DNA of 64,000 bases from Williamsia faeni (GTDB lineage: Bacteria > Actinomycetota > Actinomycetes > Mycobacteriales > Mycobacteriaceae). Under the pieces are notes generated by a model that made no database searches, was not told the origin of the DNA, and was given only the letters and a program-made list of their open reading frames with translations. The stretch is taken from positions 1-64,000 of the forward strand of contig QJJF01000013.1 in NCBI GenBank assembly GCA_003202005.1. The letters run 5' to 3'. The first letter of the stretch is position 1, and each line of letters begins with the position of its first letter. This document shows, piece by piece, positions 26,676 to 35,275 of the stretch. The translations under genes and the position numbers were made by a program.

Positions 26676-27772
26676 ACGTCCCGGAGTTCCGCTCGGCCGT
26701 TCGTGAGTGGCTCGACGCCAATGATCTGACTCCTGGGCCCGACCATTCTCTGGATGGTCAGGTCGAGCAGTTGAATCGCGTGCGTCGGGCCCTTTTCGAT
26801 GCCGGGTGGATGCGATACGGATGGCCTGCCGAGGTCGGCGGCCTCGGTGGTCCCGCAGAACTGCGTGCTGTGCTCGGCGAAGAAGTCGCGATCCGCGATC
26901 TCGCAGAGCCAGGCCTGTATTCGATGATCGAAGTCCTCGTTCCGACGATGATGTCTTATGCGACACCGGAATTGGCCGCAGAGATGGTCCCGCTGATGCT
27001 CAGCGGCCGTGAGCAGTGGTGCCAGGGATTCTCCGAACCCGGTTCGGGCAGCGACCTCGCCTCACTCACGACCAAAGCCGTGCAGCAGGGCGACAACTGG
27101 GTGATCTCCGGTCAGAAGGTCTGGACCAGCTTGGCCCAGTACGCCTCCCGCTGCGTGCTCCTGACCCGAACTGGCCCCGGCCACAACGGGATCACCGCAT
27201 TCTTTGTCGATATGGACACCCCCGGTATCACCGTTCGGCCGCTCCGTACGATGCACGGGGTCGACGAGTTCGCCGAGGTGTACTTCGACAACGTCGTCGT
27301 CCCGGCCGACCGCATGCTCGGCAAGCCCGGCGACGGCTGGGGTGTCGCGATGGATCTGCTCCCCCACGAGCGTTCGACGTGTTTCTGGCATCGCATCGCC
27401 TACCTGTTCACCCGGCTGGACCGGTTGCTCGTCCAATCCGCACCCACCACCACGGTGGCCGACGACGCCGACCTCGGCGCGGCCTACCTGGCACTGCACA
27501 CCATTCGCTGCCGTTCGCGGATGACGCAGCAGCGCTTGGCCGACGGAGCTGCGCTCGGACCCGAGACGTCGGTGGACAAGGTGCTGCTGGCCACGGCCGA
27601 ACAGCAACTGTTCAACACCGCGCGTGATCTGCTGCCGGGAGCCATCGAGCTCTCGGAGTCCGAATGGCGGATCGAATACCTCTACTCGCGGGCCGCGACC
27701 ATCTACGGCGGCACCGCGGAGATCCAGCGCAACATCATCGCGCGGCGACTACTCGATCTCGGGAAGGAGTGA
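26672..27772 (+). CDS. acyl-CoA dehydrogenase, large subunit of a two-gene pair
   Basis: A 366-residue ACAD with WCQGFSEPGSGSDLAS and KVWTSLAQYA for FAD and substrate binding, and a C-terminal IYGGTAEIQRNIIARRLL. The Glu of the YEGT motif is Gly. It is followed at once by a 258-residue ACAD homologue, as in the mycobacterial alpha2beta2 enzymes such as FadE26-FadE27 and FadE28-FadE29. The pair probably forms a heterotetramer acting on a bulky or ring-bearing acyl-CoA. Confidence 0.9.
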   Translation: MNVPEFRSAVREWLDANDLTPGPDHSLDGQVEQLNRVRRALFDAGWMRYGWPAEVGGLGGPAELRAVLGEEVAIRDLAEPGLYSMIEVLVPTMMSYATPELAAEMVPLMLSGREQWCQGFSEPGSGSDLASLTTKAVQQGDNWVISGQKVWTSLAQYASRCVLLTRTGPGHNGITAFFVDMDTPGITVRPLRTMHGVDEFAEVYFDNVVVPADRMLGKPGDGWGVAMDLLPHERSTCFWHRIAYLFTRLDRLLVQSAPTTTVADDADLGAAYLALHTIRCRSRMTQQRLADGAALGPETSVDKVLLATAEQQLFNTARDLLPGAIELSESEWRIEYLYSRAATIYGGTAEIQRNIIARRLLDLGKE

Positions 27773-27774
27773 AG

Positions 27775-28551
27775 ATGGACAACGACGAACTCCTTTTGCT
27801 CACAGAGACATTCCGTAAGGCGATGACGGGGTCCTCCGGCCCTGAGCTCGATGCCGCGCTCGTCGAACTCGGCTGGACCGAGATGCTCGCCGAGATCCCG
27901 GAGATCGCTGTTCCGATGGTGTTCCGGCTCCTCGGTGAGACCGGCGCGCACGCATCGGTGATCAACGACGTCATCGGCGCATACATCCCGCTGCCCTTCG
28001 CAGGCGGATCCTGGGTTGTCTGGCACCGCAAGAGCATTGCCACCGGGGCAACACTCGATTTCGAGTTGCCACTGGAGGTCGTCGGATCCTGCAGTGGGAC
28101 TCCGCTGCCCACCGCCACACTCGCCGCAGCCCAACGGGCAATCGGATGGTGGCTCGTCGGTACCAGCCGGACAATGCTGTCCCTGGCACGCGAACACGCA
28201 CTCAGTCGCACCCAGTTCGGAAAGCCGGTTGCCGGCTTCCAGGCGATCCGCCACAAGCTCGCCGAGACCTACGTGGCGATCGAGGGCGCAGAGGCGACCT
28301 TGCAGGTTGCTGACGATGAACTGGGCTCGATCTTGGCGAAAGCGGCTGCCGGACAGGCTGCTCTGACAGCCGCCAAGCATTGCCAGCAGATCCTCGGCGG
28401 TATCGGATTCACCGAAGAACATGACCTACAGCGCCACATCAAACGAGCGCATGTTCTGGACGGCCTTTTCGGGAGTGCCCGCGAACTGACGCGTGAGGCC
28501 GGCGCCATCATTCGCAAGCAGGGTTTCGCGCCACGCCTGGTCGATCTGTGA
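27775..28551 (+). CDS. acyl-CoA dehydrogenase, small subunit of a two-gene pair
   Basis: A 258-residue ACAD-fold protein, shorter than the normal 380 residues. The N-terminal and middle domains are reduced, while the C-terminal helical domain is kept (SRTQFGKPVAGFQAIRHKLA, QILGGIGFTEEHDLQRHIKR, given here in part). The ATG at 27775 has GGAAGGAG upstream and lies 2 bases after the large-subunit stop. It lacks a complete FAD-binding set on its own, consistent with a heteromeric partner. A terminator follows. Confidence 0.88.
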   Translation: MDNDELLLLTETFRKAMTGSSGPELDAALVELGWTEMLAEIPEIAVPMVFRLLGETGAHASVINDVIGAYIPLPFAGGSWVVWHRKSIATGATLDFELPLEVVGSCSGTPLPTATLAAAQRAIGWWLVGTSRTMLSLAREHALSRTQFGKPVAGFQAIRHKLAETYVAIEGAEATLQVADDELGSILAKAAAGQAALTAAKHCQQILGGIGFTEEHDLQRHIKRAHVLDGLFGSARELTREAGAIIRKQGFAPRLVDL

Positions 28552-28590
28552 TCACCGTAATGAGTTGAGCAACAGCCACATAGTGCACGT

Positions 28591-28627
28591 CAGGGCCGAT
28601 TCCTCGAGTTGAGGAATCGGCCCTGAT
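28591..28627. terminator. strong hairpin terminator
   Basis: A perfect 16-bp stem (TCAGGGCCGATTCCTC and its complement) with a 5-base loop, followed by TTTGTT. It ends the operon from 22946. Confidence 0.85.
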
Positions 28628-28671
28628 TTGTTGGTTGCCACCCACCGACTGTCACGTGACGGCATACAAGA

Positions 28672-28703
28672 GGGCCGGTACTTCGCGAGAAGTACCGGCC
28701 CTT
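28672..28703. terminator. hairpin terminator for the minus-strand lipoprotein gene
   Basis: A 13-bp perfect stem AGGGCCGGTACTT with a 6-base loop, followed by TTTT on the + strand. It lies 24 bases beyond the stop at 28727 (-) and may act in both directions. The first seven stem bases resemble those of the neighbouring terminator. Confidence 0.75.
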
Positions 28704-28726
28704 TTGTCAGTTCAGTCAGATCTGGT

Positions 28727-29248
28727 TCAGCAACCCGGGATTGCTTGTCCCGAGCCCTGGACAGCCAGGATGGTGCAGAAGGTCACGCCTGCAACAACCC
28801 AGGTGCCATCGACCAGCACGGCCTCGCCGGACTGGCCGGGCAGTGCGGGATTGCCATTGATGTTCAGATCCCAAGTTACATTGGCATGTTCGGGGGTGTC
28901 GAGAGTGATCTCATGGACAGTGGCGGTGGTGCCGGCGGCCTGTGGGTTCGCGCTCATACCCTGCAGAACCGGTCCGAACACGGCCGCGTTCTCGACGTAC
29001 TTGGTCCGCTCTTCCATCGGAGCTGTTCCGTTGAAGAACGTCTCGTAGGCGGTGGTGATCGCCTGAGTGGTGGCGGCGTCCGCGGTGGCGGCAGCAGCTT
29101 CGCTCGAGGTGGCAGCAGCCGAAGATGCGGGGGCGGCCGACGACGACGAGCTGTCGTCGCTGTCATCGCTACAGCCGGCCAGGAGTCCGACCATGACAGC
29201 AGCGCAGGCGCCTGCGGTGAGGGCCCTACGGACGATCGAATTACGCAT
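28727..29248 (-). CDS. MTB12-like secreted lipoprotein
   Basis: A 173-residue lipoprotein. The signal peptide ends in GLLAGC at about residue 27, followed by a 30-residue Ser/Ala-rich linker. The mature domain (YETFFNG, MSANPQAAGTTATV, ALPGQSGEAVL and two C-terminal cysteines) resembles the low-molecular-weight antigen MTB12/CFP-2 of mycobacteria, a small NTF2-like fold. The ATG at 29248 has GAAAGGA upstream; the open frame to 29404 lacks support. Not obviously part of the catabolic regulon, although a weak operator-like match lies at 29439. Confidence 0.8.
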   Translation of the reverse strand: MRNSIVRRALTAGACAAVMVGLLAGCSDDSDDSSSSSAAPASSAAATSSEAAAATADAATTQAITTAYETFFNGTAPMEERTKYVENAAVFGPVLQGMSANPQAAGTTATVHEITLDTPEHANVTWDLNINGNPALPGQSGEAVLVDGTWVVAGVTFCTILAVQGSGQAIPGC

Positions 29249-29438
29249 GGGTGTGTCCTTTCTCGTGGACAGAGGATCCGACCACTCGTTCAATGCTGAA
29301 GTCTCCGGCAAATCAATGGGCACTTGCGATTTCGCATCCGCACCCGTTGATCCGCGACGACGACTGAGACTGATAATTGCATTCTCGCGTTGATCGTACG
29401 ACATTCTCGGCGCTATATACAGCGATTCGGCGAAAACC

Positions 29439-29455
29439 GCAGAACAGTATTCTCG
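29439..29455. promoter_or_regulatory. weak match to the regulon operator
   Basis: GCAGAACAGTATTCTCG keeps AGAA-N5-TTCTC but loses the outer bases of the left half. It lies in the 247-bp gap between the lipoprotein gene (-) and the end of the hydratase operon, where I see no other feature. It may be chance. Confidence 0.25.
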
Positions 29456-29495
29456 AAGGGCTGTCGCCGCTCGATCCGAAATGCCCGTAACGTTC

Positions 29496-30281
29496 TTAAG
29501 TGATCTTGGCCTTCATCTCGTCGAGCCGGGCCAGAACCGGATAACCGCTGACACTCAACGCATTTCCGTGCCCGGTCTGGTGGATGTCGAACACCGACTG
29601 GATCGCTGCATAGAAGCCCTGCACGTCCAGCGTCTGGTTGACGGCCCGCTTGGCCTGGCGCAAGCCGAACGGGGGCATCGAGGCGATGTGACGCGCGAGC
29701 TTCATCGTCTCGTCGTCGAGCTCGTCACGCGGCACCACCTTGTTCACCATGCCCACCTGTTCGGCCTCCACGGCGGTGACCGGGCGGCCGGTGAACAGGA
29801 TCTCCTTGGCCTTGCGCGGGCCGAGTTCCCATGTGTGACCGTGGTATTCGACACCGCCGATCCCCATCAGCACCACCGGGTCCGAGAACTGCGCATCGTC
29901 CGCGGCGACGATCAGGTCGCACGGCCAGCAGAGCAGGAGACCACCGGAGATACACCGACCTTGAACCGCCGCGATCGACGGCTTGGGGATGTTGCGCCAC
30001 CGCAGTGAGTACTCCAGGTAGCGGCGGCTCTCGTTCTGATAGATCAGCTCCAGGGTGATCTTGTCCGGGACCGGTTCCCCGCTCTTGAGGTCGTGACCGG
30101 ACGAGAAGTGCTTACCCTCGGCACGCAGGACGATGACAACGACCTCGGGGTCGGCGGCCGCCCGCATCCATGCCGCATCCAATTCGTCGAGCAGAGCGCC
30201 ATTCTGGGCGTTTGCCCGCTCCGGACGATTGAGCGTGATGGTTGCGATCTTGTCCGCAACCTCGTAGTCGATGTACGTCAC
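29496..30281 (-). CDS. enoyl-CoA hydratase/isomerase family protein
   Basis: A 261-residue crotonase homologue with NRPERANAQ, the oxyanion segment KHFSSGHDLKSG and GRCISGGLLLCWPCD. The start is a GTG at 30281 with GAGGGGAT upstream and 4 bases after the ACAD stop; longer open frames run into that gene. Last gene of the operon from 32443. The KHFSSGHDLK segment is common in actinobacterial hydratases for branched or ring substrates. Confidence 0.87.
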   Translation of the reverse strand: MTYIDYEVADKIATITLNRPERANAQNGALLDELDAAWMRAAADPEVVVIVLRAEGKHFSSGHDLKSGEPVPDKITLELIYQNESRRYLEYSLRWRNIPKPSIAAVQGRCISGGLLLCWPCDLIVAADDAQFSDPVVLMGIGGVEYHGHTWELGPRKAKEILFTGRPVTAVEAEQVGMVNKVVPRDELDDETMKLARHIASMPPFGLRQAKRAVNQTLDVQGFYAAIQSVFDIHQTGHGNALSVSGYPVLARLDEMKAKIT

Positions 30282-30285
30282 TCGC

Positions 30286-31461
30286 CTATCCCCTCGGTAG
30301 CCCGAGCACGCGCTCGGCGATGATGTTGCGTTGCACTTCAGAGGTGCCACCGGCGATGGTTCCGGCAAAGCTCCGTGCGTAGCGGTCGAACCAGCTGCCA
30401 CTGAAATCATCGTTGTTCAACGGCATGTGCGGTGCGCTGACGGCGGGATGGATCAGACCGTCGACCCCGGCCGCATTCAGCGCAACTTCCGAAGCGGTCT
30501 GAACCGCCTCGGAACCAAGTACTTTCAGCACCGACAATGCTGCTACGTCCTCTTCACCACGAGCAGTACGGGCCAGGGCCGCCGAACCGAGCAGGCTCAG
30601 CGCCTTGGCGTCCATGAGCAGAGTGGCATATCGATCGCGATCGAGTGGGGTGTTCGGAACGAAGTCACCGATGAGATCCTGCAACCGATCGGCAAATCCC
30701 ATCCACAGCAGGTTGCGCTCATGGCCCAGCGATCCGGAGGCAACACCCCAGCCGCCGTTGAGCGGGCCCACCAGATTCTCGGCCGGCACCCGTACGTCGT
30801 CGAAGAAGACCTCGTTGAAGTCGGTGTCGTCCGCCCGGCAGACCGAGGCGAACGGACGTCGGGTGACGCCCGGGAGATCGGTCGGGATCAACAGAACACT
30901 GATCCCCTTGTGCTTGGGCACATCGGGATCGGTTCGGACGAAGGTCAGGAGCACGTCGGCGTGGTGGGCACCGGACGTCCAGATCTTCTGACCGTTGACG
31001 ACGAAGTGGTCTCCGTCGCGGACGGCGCGGGTACGCAGCGAAGCGAGGTCAGAACCGGCGCCCGGTTCACTCATTCCGAGCGCAGCGGTGATCTCTGCCC
31101 GCAGAATCCTTGCCGCCCAATGGTTTTTCTGTTCATCGGTACCGAACGACAGGATCGATGCCGCGATGATGCCAAGACCCTGGGGATTGAAGCTGTGGTA
31201 GATCCGCCGACGCGACAGCTCCCGCAGATGTACGTACTGCTGCAGGATCGTTGCGTTCCGGCCACCGAATTCCGGCGGGTTTCCCGGCAGGAGCCATCCA
31301 TGATCGAACTGCACCCGCTGCCACCGACGCGCCCATTCGGGCATGTCGGCACTCGAATGGGACCGCTCGACGGTGTCGGCCTCCGCCGGCACATGTTCAT
31401 CGAGGAATGCGATGAACTCCTGCCGGAAGGCCTCCAGTTCGGGATCAAATGTCAACTGCAT
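30286..31461 (-). CDS. acyl-CoA dehydrogenase, large subunit of a two-gene pair
   Basis: A 391-residue ACAD with LGMSEPGAGSDLAS, KIWTSGAHHAD and the C-terminal TIAGGTSEVQRNIIAERVLG. The catalytic Glu of the YEGT type is Gly. The start at 31461 (MQLTFDPELEAF) overlaps the upstream ACAD gene by 17 bases. With that 332-residue partner it forms the second likely heteromeric pair of the regulon. Confidence 0.9.
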   Translation of the reverse strand: MQLTFDPELEAFRQEFIAFLDEHVPAEADTVERSHSSADMPEWARRWQRVQFDHGWLLPGNPPEFGGRNATILQQYVHLRELSRRRIYHSFNPQGLGIIAASILSFGTDEQKNHWAARILRAEITAALGMSEPGAGSDLASLRTRAVRDGDHFVVNGQKIWTSGAHHADVLLTFVRTDPDVPKHKGISVLLIPTDLPGVTRRPFASVCRADDTDFNEVFFDDVRVPAENLVGPLNGGWGVASGSLGHERNLLWMGFADRLQDLIGDFVPNTPLDRDRYATLLMDAKALSLLGSAALARTARGEEDVAALSVLKVLGSEAVQTASEVALNAAGVDGLIHPAVSAPHMPLNNDDFSGSWFDRYARSFAGTIAGGTSEVQRNIIAERVLGLPRG

Positions 31462-32443
31462 GTCGCTCCTCGAAGATGCGGGCACGGTGCTGCGCGGCGC
31501 CGCCCAGTAACAGTTCTCCGGACTTCGCCCGTTTGAGAGCGAACTGCAGATCGTTCTCCCACGTGAAGCCCATCGCACCGAACAGCTGCAGGCCATGCCG
31601 GAATACCAGGGATTGGCATTCGCCGGCCGATGCCTTGGCCATGGACGCCGCGACGCCGCAGGTCCGGTCATCGCCGGCCGCGATCGTCAGTGCTGCGTAG
31701 TAGGAAAGGGCGCGAGCGCGTTCGATGGCGACGTGCATGTCCGCGGCCTTGTGTTTGACCGCCTGGAACGAGCCGATCGGGGCACCGAACTGCTGCCGGG
31801 ACTTCACGTGCTCGAGCACCATGTCCAGAATCCGCTGGCAGGCACCCACAGTCGTGAGCGCGAGCCCGGTCAGCGCCACCGGCATGGCCAGGGACACGTC
31901 GACGTCGGTGCGATCTCCGGCACCGGCCCGAACGCCGGAGAAGGACACCTCGGCGATGTGCAGTGCGGGATCGAAGACATCGGTGCGGGTCGCCGACACC
32001 TGATCACCACGGACCACAAACGTGCCGGCGGGCGTGACGACCGCGATCCGGTCGGCGCGATCGCCGTCCAGGATGTGCTTGGCGGTACCGTCGAGCACCC
32101 AGCCCGCCCCGTCGCGGCGGGCGTTGACACCGCTGAACACCGCGGTTCCGCCGCCGCCGAGATCAAATCCGGGTGCGAGTGGCGCGAACTGCGTCATGGT
32201 GGCGAGGTAGGGCGTGGGGTCGGTCGACCGGCCGAGTTCCTCGAGCACGATCGCGAGCTCGACTGCGTCGGCCCGGTCGGTCAGTTCAGTCCACCCGAGT
32301 TGGTTGTACAGCTTCCACAGCGGCCCCGGGTCGACCCCGCCGTCGACGACGCTCCGAATGAATGCGGGCGAACACTCCTTCGCGACCACGTCGCGGATGG
32401 TGTCGCGCCAAAGGCGTTGGTCCGAGTCGAACTCCAACAGCAT
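31445..32443 (-). CDS. acyl-CoA dehydrogenase, small subunit of a two-gene pair
   Basis: A 332-residue ACAD homologue. The C-terminal domain has KSRQQFGAPIGSFQAVKHKA in part and HGLQLFGAMGFTWENDLQF in part, while the middle domain is divergent. The start at 32443 (MLLEFDSDQRLW) has GGAAGGAGG upstream. First gene of its operon. Operator site 2 lies 41 bases upstream. Confidence 0.88.
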   Translation of the reverse strand: MLLEFDSDQRLWRDTIRDVVAKECSPAFIRSVVDGGVDPGPLWKLYNQLGWTELTDRADAVELAIVLEELGRSTDPTPYLATMTQFAPLAPGFDLGGGGTAVFSGVNARRDGAGWVLDGTAKHILDGDRADRIAVVTPAGTFVVRGDQVSATRTDVFDPALHIAEVSFSGVRAGAGDRTDVDVSLAMPVALTGLALTTVGACQRILDMVLEHVKSRQQFGAPIGSFQAVKHKAADMHVAIERARALSYYAALTIAAGDDRTCGVAASMAKASAGECQSLVFRHGLQLFGAMGFTWENDLQFALKRAKSGELLLGGAAQHRARIFEERHAVDI

Positions 32444-32483
32444 GCCGACATGCCTCCTTCCCCGTCGTGTTTCCACAACTTCA

Positions 32484-32500
32484 TGAGAATATCATTCTCG
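32484..32500. promoter_or_regulatory. regulon operator site 2
   Basis: TGAGAATATCATTCTCG, an inverted repeat with one mismatch at the outer base. It lies between the ACAD start at 32443 (-) and the TetR start at 32645 (+), placed to serve both directions. Confidence 0.68.
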
Positions 32501-32644
32501 CATACGGTAGTATGAATCTCGAAAGTGTTGGTGACATGCGTCCTAACCGGCTTTTCCGGGCCCGATGTCCGGTAGAGTGCCAGCCATGTTCTCCCAACTT
32601 CGCCGCGGATTGACGTCCGACAGAGGCCCAGGAGCGATCCGATC

Positions 32645-33295
32645 GTGACCAGTCCCAGCGAAGAGCCGGCCTGGAAACAGCGCGCGGTCGAACGCTCCAT
32701 CAAAACAGCCAAACTGCGCGCCGAACAGCGCGTGCAGAAGTTTCTCGATGCCGCACAGGCGATCATCACCGAGAAGGGCACGACGGAATTCACCGTCCAG
32801 GAAGTTGTCGACCGGTCACGCCAGTCGCTGCGTAGCTTCTACCTACAGTTCGACGGCAAACACGAACTCCTGCTCGCGCTGTTCGAGGACGCCCTGGGCC
32901 GGTCCGCCGACCAGATCCGGGCGGCCGCGGCCGGCCCCACCGACCCCATGGAGCGCTTGCGCGTCGCCGTTGAGCTGCTGTTTGAGCTCTGCCGACCCGA
33001 TCCCGGTGCCAAGCGGCCGCTGTTCAACGACTTCGCACCCCAGTTACTGCTGACGCATCCCGCAGAAGTGAAGATCGCGCACGCACCTCAGCTCGCCTTG
33101 TTCACCGAGTTGATGGAACTCGCCCAGGAGGCGGGCCAGTTGCGGCCGGATGTGAATGCAAAACGAACCGCCGCGATGACAATGCAGACTGTCATGTTCA
33201 TCGCGCAGTCGAGCACTTCCGACGACATCACGCAACAACCGATCACCGCCGAAGAAGTCTGGCAGTTCTGCGCCAACGGTTTCGCCGCTTCCTAA
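32645..33295 (+). CDS. TetR/AcrR family regulator, candidate regulator of the regulon
   Basis: A 216-residue TetR protein. The HTH is at about residues 46-70 (FTVQEVVDRSRQSLRSFYLQF); the N-terminal extension is basic. The start is a GTG at 32645 with AGGAG upstream. It sits between operator sites 2 and 3, which lie before the ACAD pair and the thioesterase. This position makes it the best candidate to bind the repeated TGAGAA-N5-TTCTCA sites throughout 22.9-46.5 kb, which is inference. The ligand is probably a CoA ester, as for many TetR catabolic repressors. Confidence 0.88.
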   Translation: MTSPSEEPAWKQRAVERSIKTAKLRAEQRVQKFLDAAQAIITEKGTTEFTVQEVVDRSRQSLRSFYLQFDGKHELLLALFEDALGRSADQIRAAAAGPTDPMERLRVAVELLFELCRPDPGAKRPLFNDFAPQLLLTHPAEVKIAHAPQLALFTELMELAQEAGQLRPDVNAKRTAAMTMQTVMFIAQSSTSDDITQQPITAEEVWQFCANGFAAS

Positions 33296-33298
33296 GAA

Positions 33299-33315
33299 TG
33301 AGAATGCTGTTCTCT
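33299..33315. promoter_or_regulatory. regulon operator site 3
   Basis: TGAGAATGCTGTTCTCT begins 4 bases after the TetR stop. It overlaps the -35 region expected for the -10-like TACAAT at 33333-33338, so binding would block the thioesterase promoter. Confidence 0.65.
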
Positions 33316-33332
33316 AGTTGAAGAATTCTGCT

Positions 33333-33338
33333 TACAAT
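33333..33338 (+). promoter_or_regulatory. -10 element of a probable leaderless promoter
   Basis: TACAAT ends 6 bases before the ATG at 33345, and no ribosome-binding site precedes that ATG. Transcription would then start at or very near the A of the start codon. Confidence 0.5.
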
Positions 33339-33344
33339 CGGTAG

Positions 33345-34187
33345 ATGGCCGATATGTGGAATGACCTTCTCAGCTGTCTCGAACTACGCCCGCTGACCCC
33401 CGACAACAGTTCCGATGCGCCCCAGCAGGGCCCGGGAACGATCGCCGCGGTCTACGAAGGGCAGAACCAGAACCTCGAATATCACCGCCTGTTCGGCGGT
33501 CAGCTCCTCGGCCAGTTCATCTCGGCCGCGCTCGCGACGTCCCCCGGAAAGACGATCAAATCGATCCACTCCGTCTTCAGCAAAGAGGGGCATGCCGACG
33601 AGCCCGTCACCTACGACGTGGTGCGCCAGCAAGAGGGACGTACATTCGCCAGCCTGCTGATCACCGCACACCAATCGAAGGGCGTGATCGCATCGGCGGC
33701 GGTCTCGATGCACGTCTCCGAGGATGGTCCTGAGCTCCAGGAAATCCCCACTCCGTCGCCTCTGCTCTCGGCTGACCACGCCGTTGACTTCAACCTCATC
33801 CCGTGGGAGATCCGGACCGCAGGTGACCTCAACTCCACCGGCGTCTCGGCTCCGGAGTTCGAATTCTGGATGCGCACACCCACCGTGGATCAGGCGCTCG
33901 CACCCGCACTGGCGGCGTATGCCACCGATCTGACCATCATCGGCACCGCTCTGTTGCCGCTGGAGGGCTACAGCCAGACAGGTAACGGCACCGCATTCAT
34001 CTCCGCGGTCACCTCGCACACCATCTGGTTCCACCGCCCCTTCCGCACCGACGAGTGGTTGCTGCTCCGCCAGCACAGTCCGCTTGTCGCGCACTCCCGA
34101 ACCTTCGGCCGCGGCGACATCCTCACCGAGGACGGACAGCTGGTCGCCTCGTTTGCACAAGAAGCGATGGTCCGCATCAAGTCCTGA
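33345..34187 (+). CDS. tesB: acyl-CoA thioesterase II (TesB-like)
   Basis: A 280-residue double-hotdog thioesterase. N-terminal half: FGGQLLGQFISAA and SIHSVFSKEG. C-terminal half: TSHTIWFHRPFRTDEWLLL and HSRTFGRGDILTEDGQLVAS, in the TesB order (quoted in part). It releases free acid and CoA from acyl-CoA, perhaps relieving CoA trapping in the pathway. Leaderless start is likely. It is followed on the same strand by the DapB-like gene. Confidence 0.9.
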   Translation: MADMWNDLLSCLELRPLTPDNSSDAPQQGPGTIAAVYEGQNQNLEYHRLFGGQLLGQFISAALATSPGKTIKSIHSVFSKEGHADEPVTYDVVRQQEGRTFASLLITAHQSKGVIASAAVSMHVSEDGPELQEIPTPSPLLSADHAVDFNLIPWEIRTAGDLNSTGVSAPEFEFWMRTPTVDQALAPALAAYATDLTIIGTALLPLEGYSQTGNGTAFISAVTSHTIWFHRPFRTDEWLLLRQHSPLVAHSRTFGRGDILTEDGQLVASFAQEAMVRIKS

Positions 34188-34231
34188 CCACCTGGTCCAA
34201 TGAAAGATTCACAACAGATCTGAGGGCACAT

Positions 34232-35275
34232 ATGGCGGTCAATGCTGCGTCGACGCGGGTGGTCCAGTGGGCAACCGGCAACATCGGCACGAAATCACTA
34301 CGGGGGCTCATCGAGCACCCGACGATGTCGCTGGTCGGCGTCTACGTCCACAGCGAACAGAAGGCCGGCACCGATGCCGGTGAGCTCTGCGGCCTCGATC
34401 CGATCGGTGTTGCGGCGACCAACAGCATCGACGATGTGATCGCGCTCGAACCGGATTGTGTGGTGTACATGCCGGCCGCGCTCGACGTCGACGAGGTGTG
34501 CCGGCTTCTCGCCGCGGGCATCAACGTCGTCACCACCCGCGGCGAGTTCCATCACCCGGCGGGGATGGAAGCCGGGCTACGTACCGCGGTGGAAGAGGCG
34601 TGCCGCACCGGGAGCAGCTCGATTCACAGCACCGGCAGCAGTCCGGGATTCATCACCGAAGCCGTTCCCCTGGTGCTGGCGTCGATTCAGCGGCGCCTGG
34701 ACAAGATCACGATCGATGAGTACGCCGATCTGTCCCAACGTGATTCGCCTGATCTCCTCTTCCAGATCATGGGCTTCGGTCAGGAACCCACAGAGTTCAG
34801 CGATCTTCGACTCGAGCACGCGCGGAGCAGCTTCGGTCCGTCACTGGCTCTGGTGGCCGACGCACTCGGACTGCCACTCGACTCCATCGAGGCGGCCGGG
34901 GAAATCGGCGTCACGCGTCATGAGACGACCATCGCCGCGGGAGTGTTGAAGGCCGGAACTGTTGCAGCTCAACGGATAAGCGCCACCGGAATGCGAGATG
35001 GCAAGGCGGTGATCCAGTTTCGGGCCACGTGGTACTGCACCCCCGACTTCGACGCCGACTGGGATCTACTCGACACGGGCTGGCGAGTGACCGTCGAGGG
35101 TGATGCGCCACTCGAGGTTGCCCTCAAGATGCCGATCACCCTCGACGAGATGGCCGCCACCACACCCGGTTACACAGCAAACCGGGCCGTGAATCTGGTG
35201 CCTTACGTGTGCGATGCAGCGCCGGGGATTCGCCCCAGCACCGAGCTGCCGCAGATCATCGCGAAATTGGGCTGA
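34232..35275 (+). CDS. DapB-like NAD(P)-dependent oxidoreductase
   Basis: A 347-residue protein with an N-terminal Rossmann domain (VVQWATGNIGTKSLRGL) of the dihydrodipicolinate reductase type and a C-terminal domain typical of actinobacterial dehydrogenases of unknown substrate. The start at 34232 (MAVNAAS) follows GATCTGAGGG; the longer frame lies inside the thioesterase gene. Relatives include 2,4-diaminopentanoate dehydrogenase. Such proteins are frequent in steroid and aromatic gene clusters but are not functionally defined. Its 3' end overlaps the convergent GTPase gene by 20 bases. Confidence 0.78.
   Translation: MAVNAASTRVVQWATGNIGTKSLRGLIEHPTMSLVGVYVHSEQKAGTDAGELCGLDPIGVAATNSIDDVIALEPDCVVYMPAALDVDEVCRLLAAGINVVTTRGEFHHPAGMEAGLRTAVEEACRTGSSSIHSTGSSPGFITEAVPLVLASIQRRLDKITIDEYADLSQRDSPDLLFQIMGFGQEPTEFSDLRLEHARSSFGPSLALVADALGLPLDSIEAAGEIGVTRHETTIAAGVLKAGTVAAQRISATGMRDGKAVIQFRATWYCTPDFDADWDLLDTGWRVTVEGDAPLEVALKMPITLDEMAATTPGYTANRAVNLVPYVCDAAPGIRPSTELPQIIAKLG

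Noticed and set aside
28591-28703. The two adjacent hairpins as a mobile repeat pair
   Set aside because: They share only AGGGCCG at the stem base, and each is well placed to terminate one of two convergent genes.
32362-32613. Short + ORF upstream of the TetR gene
   Set aside because: No ribosome site, no conserved pattern, and it overlaps the divergent ACAD start and operator site 2.
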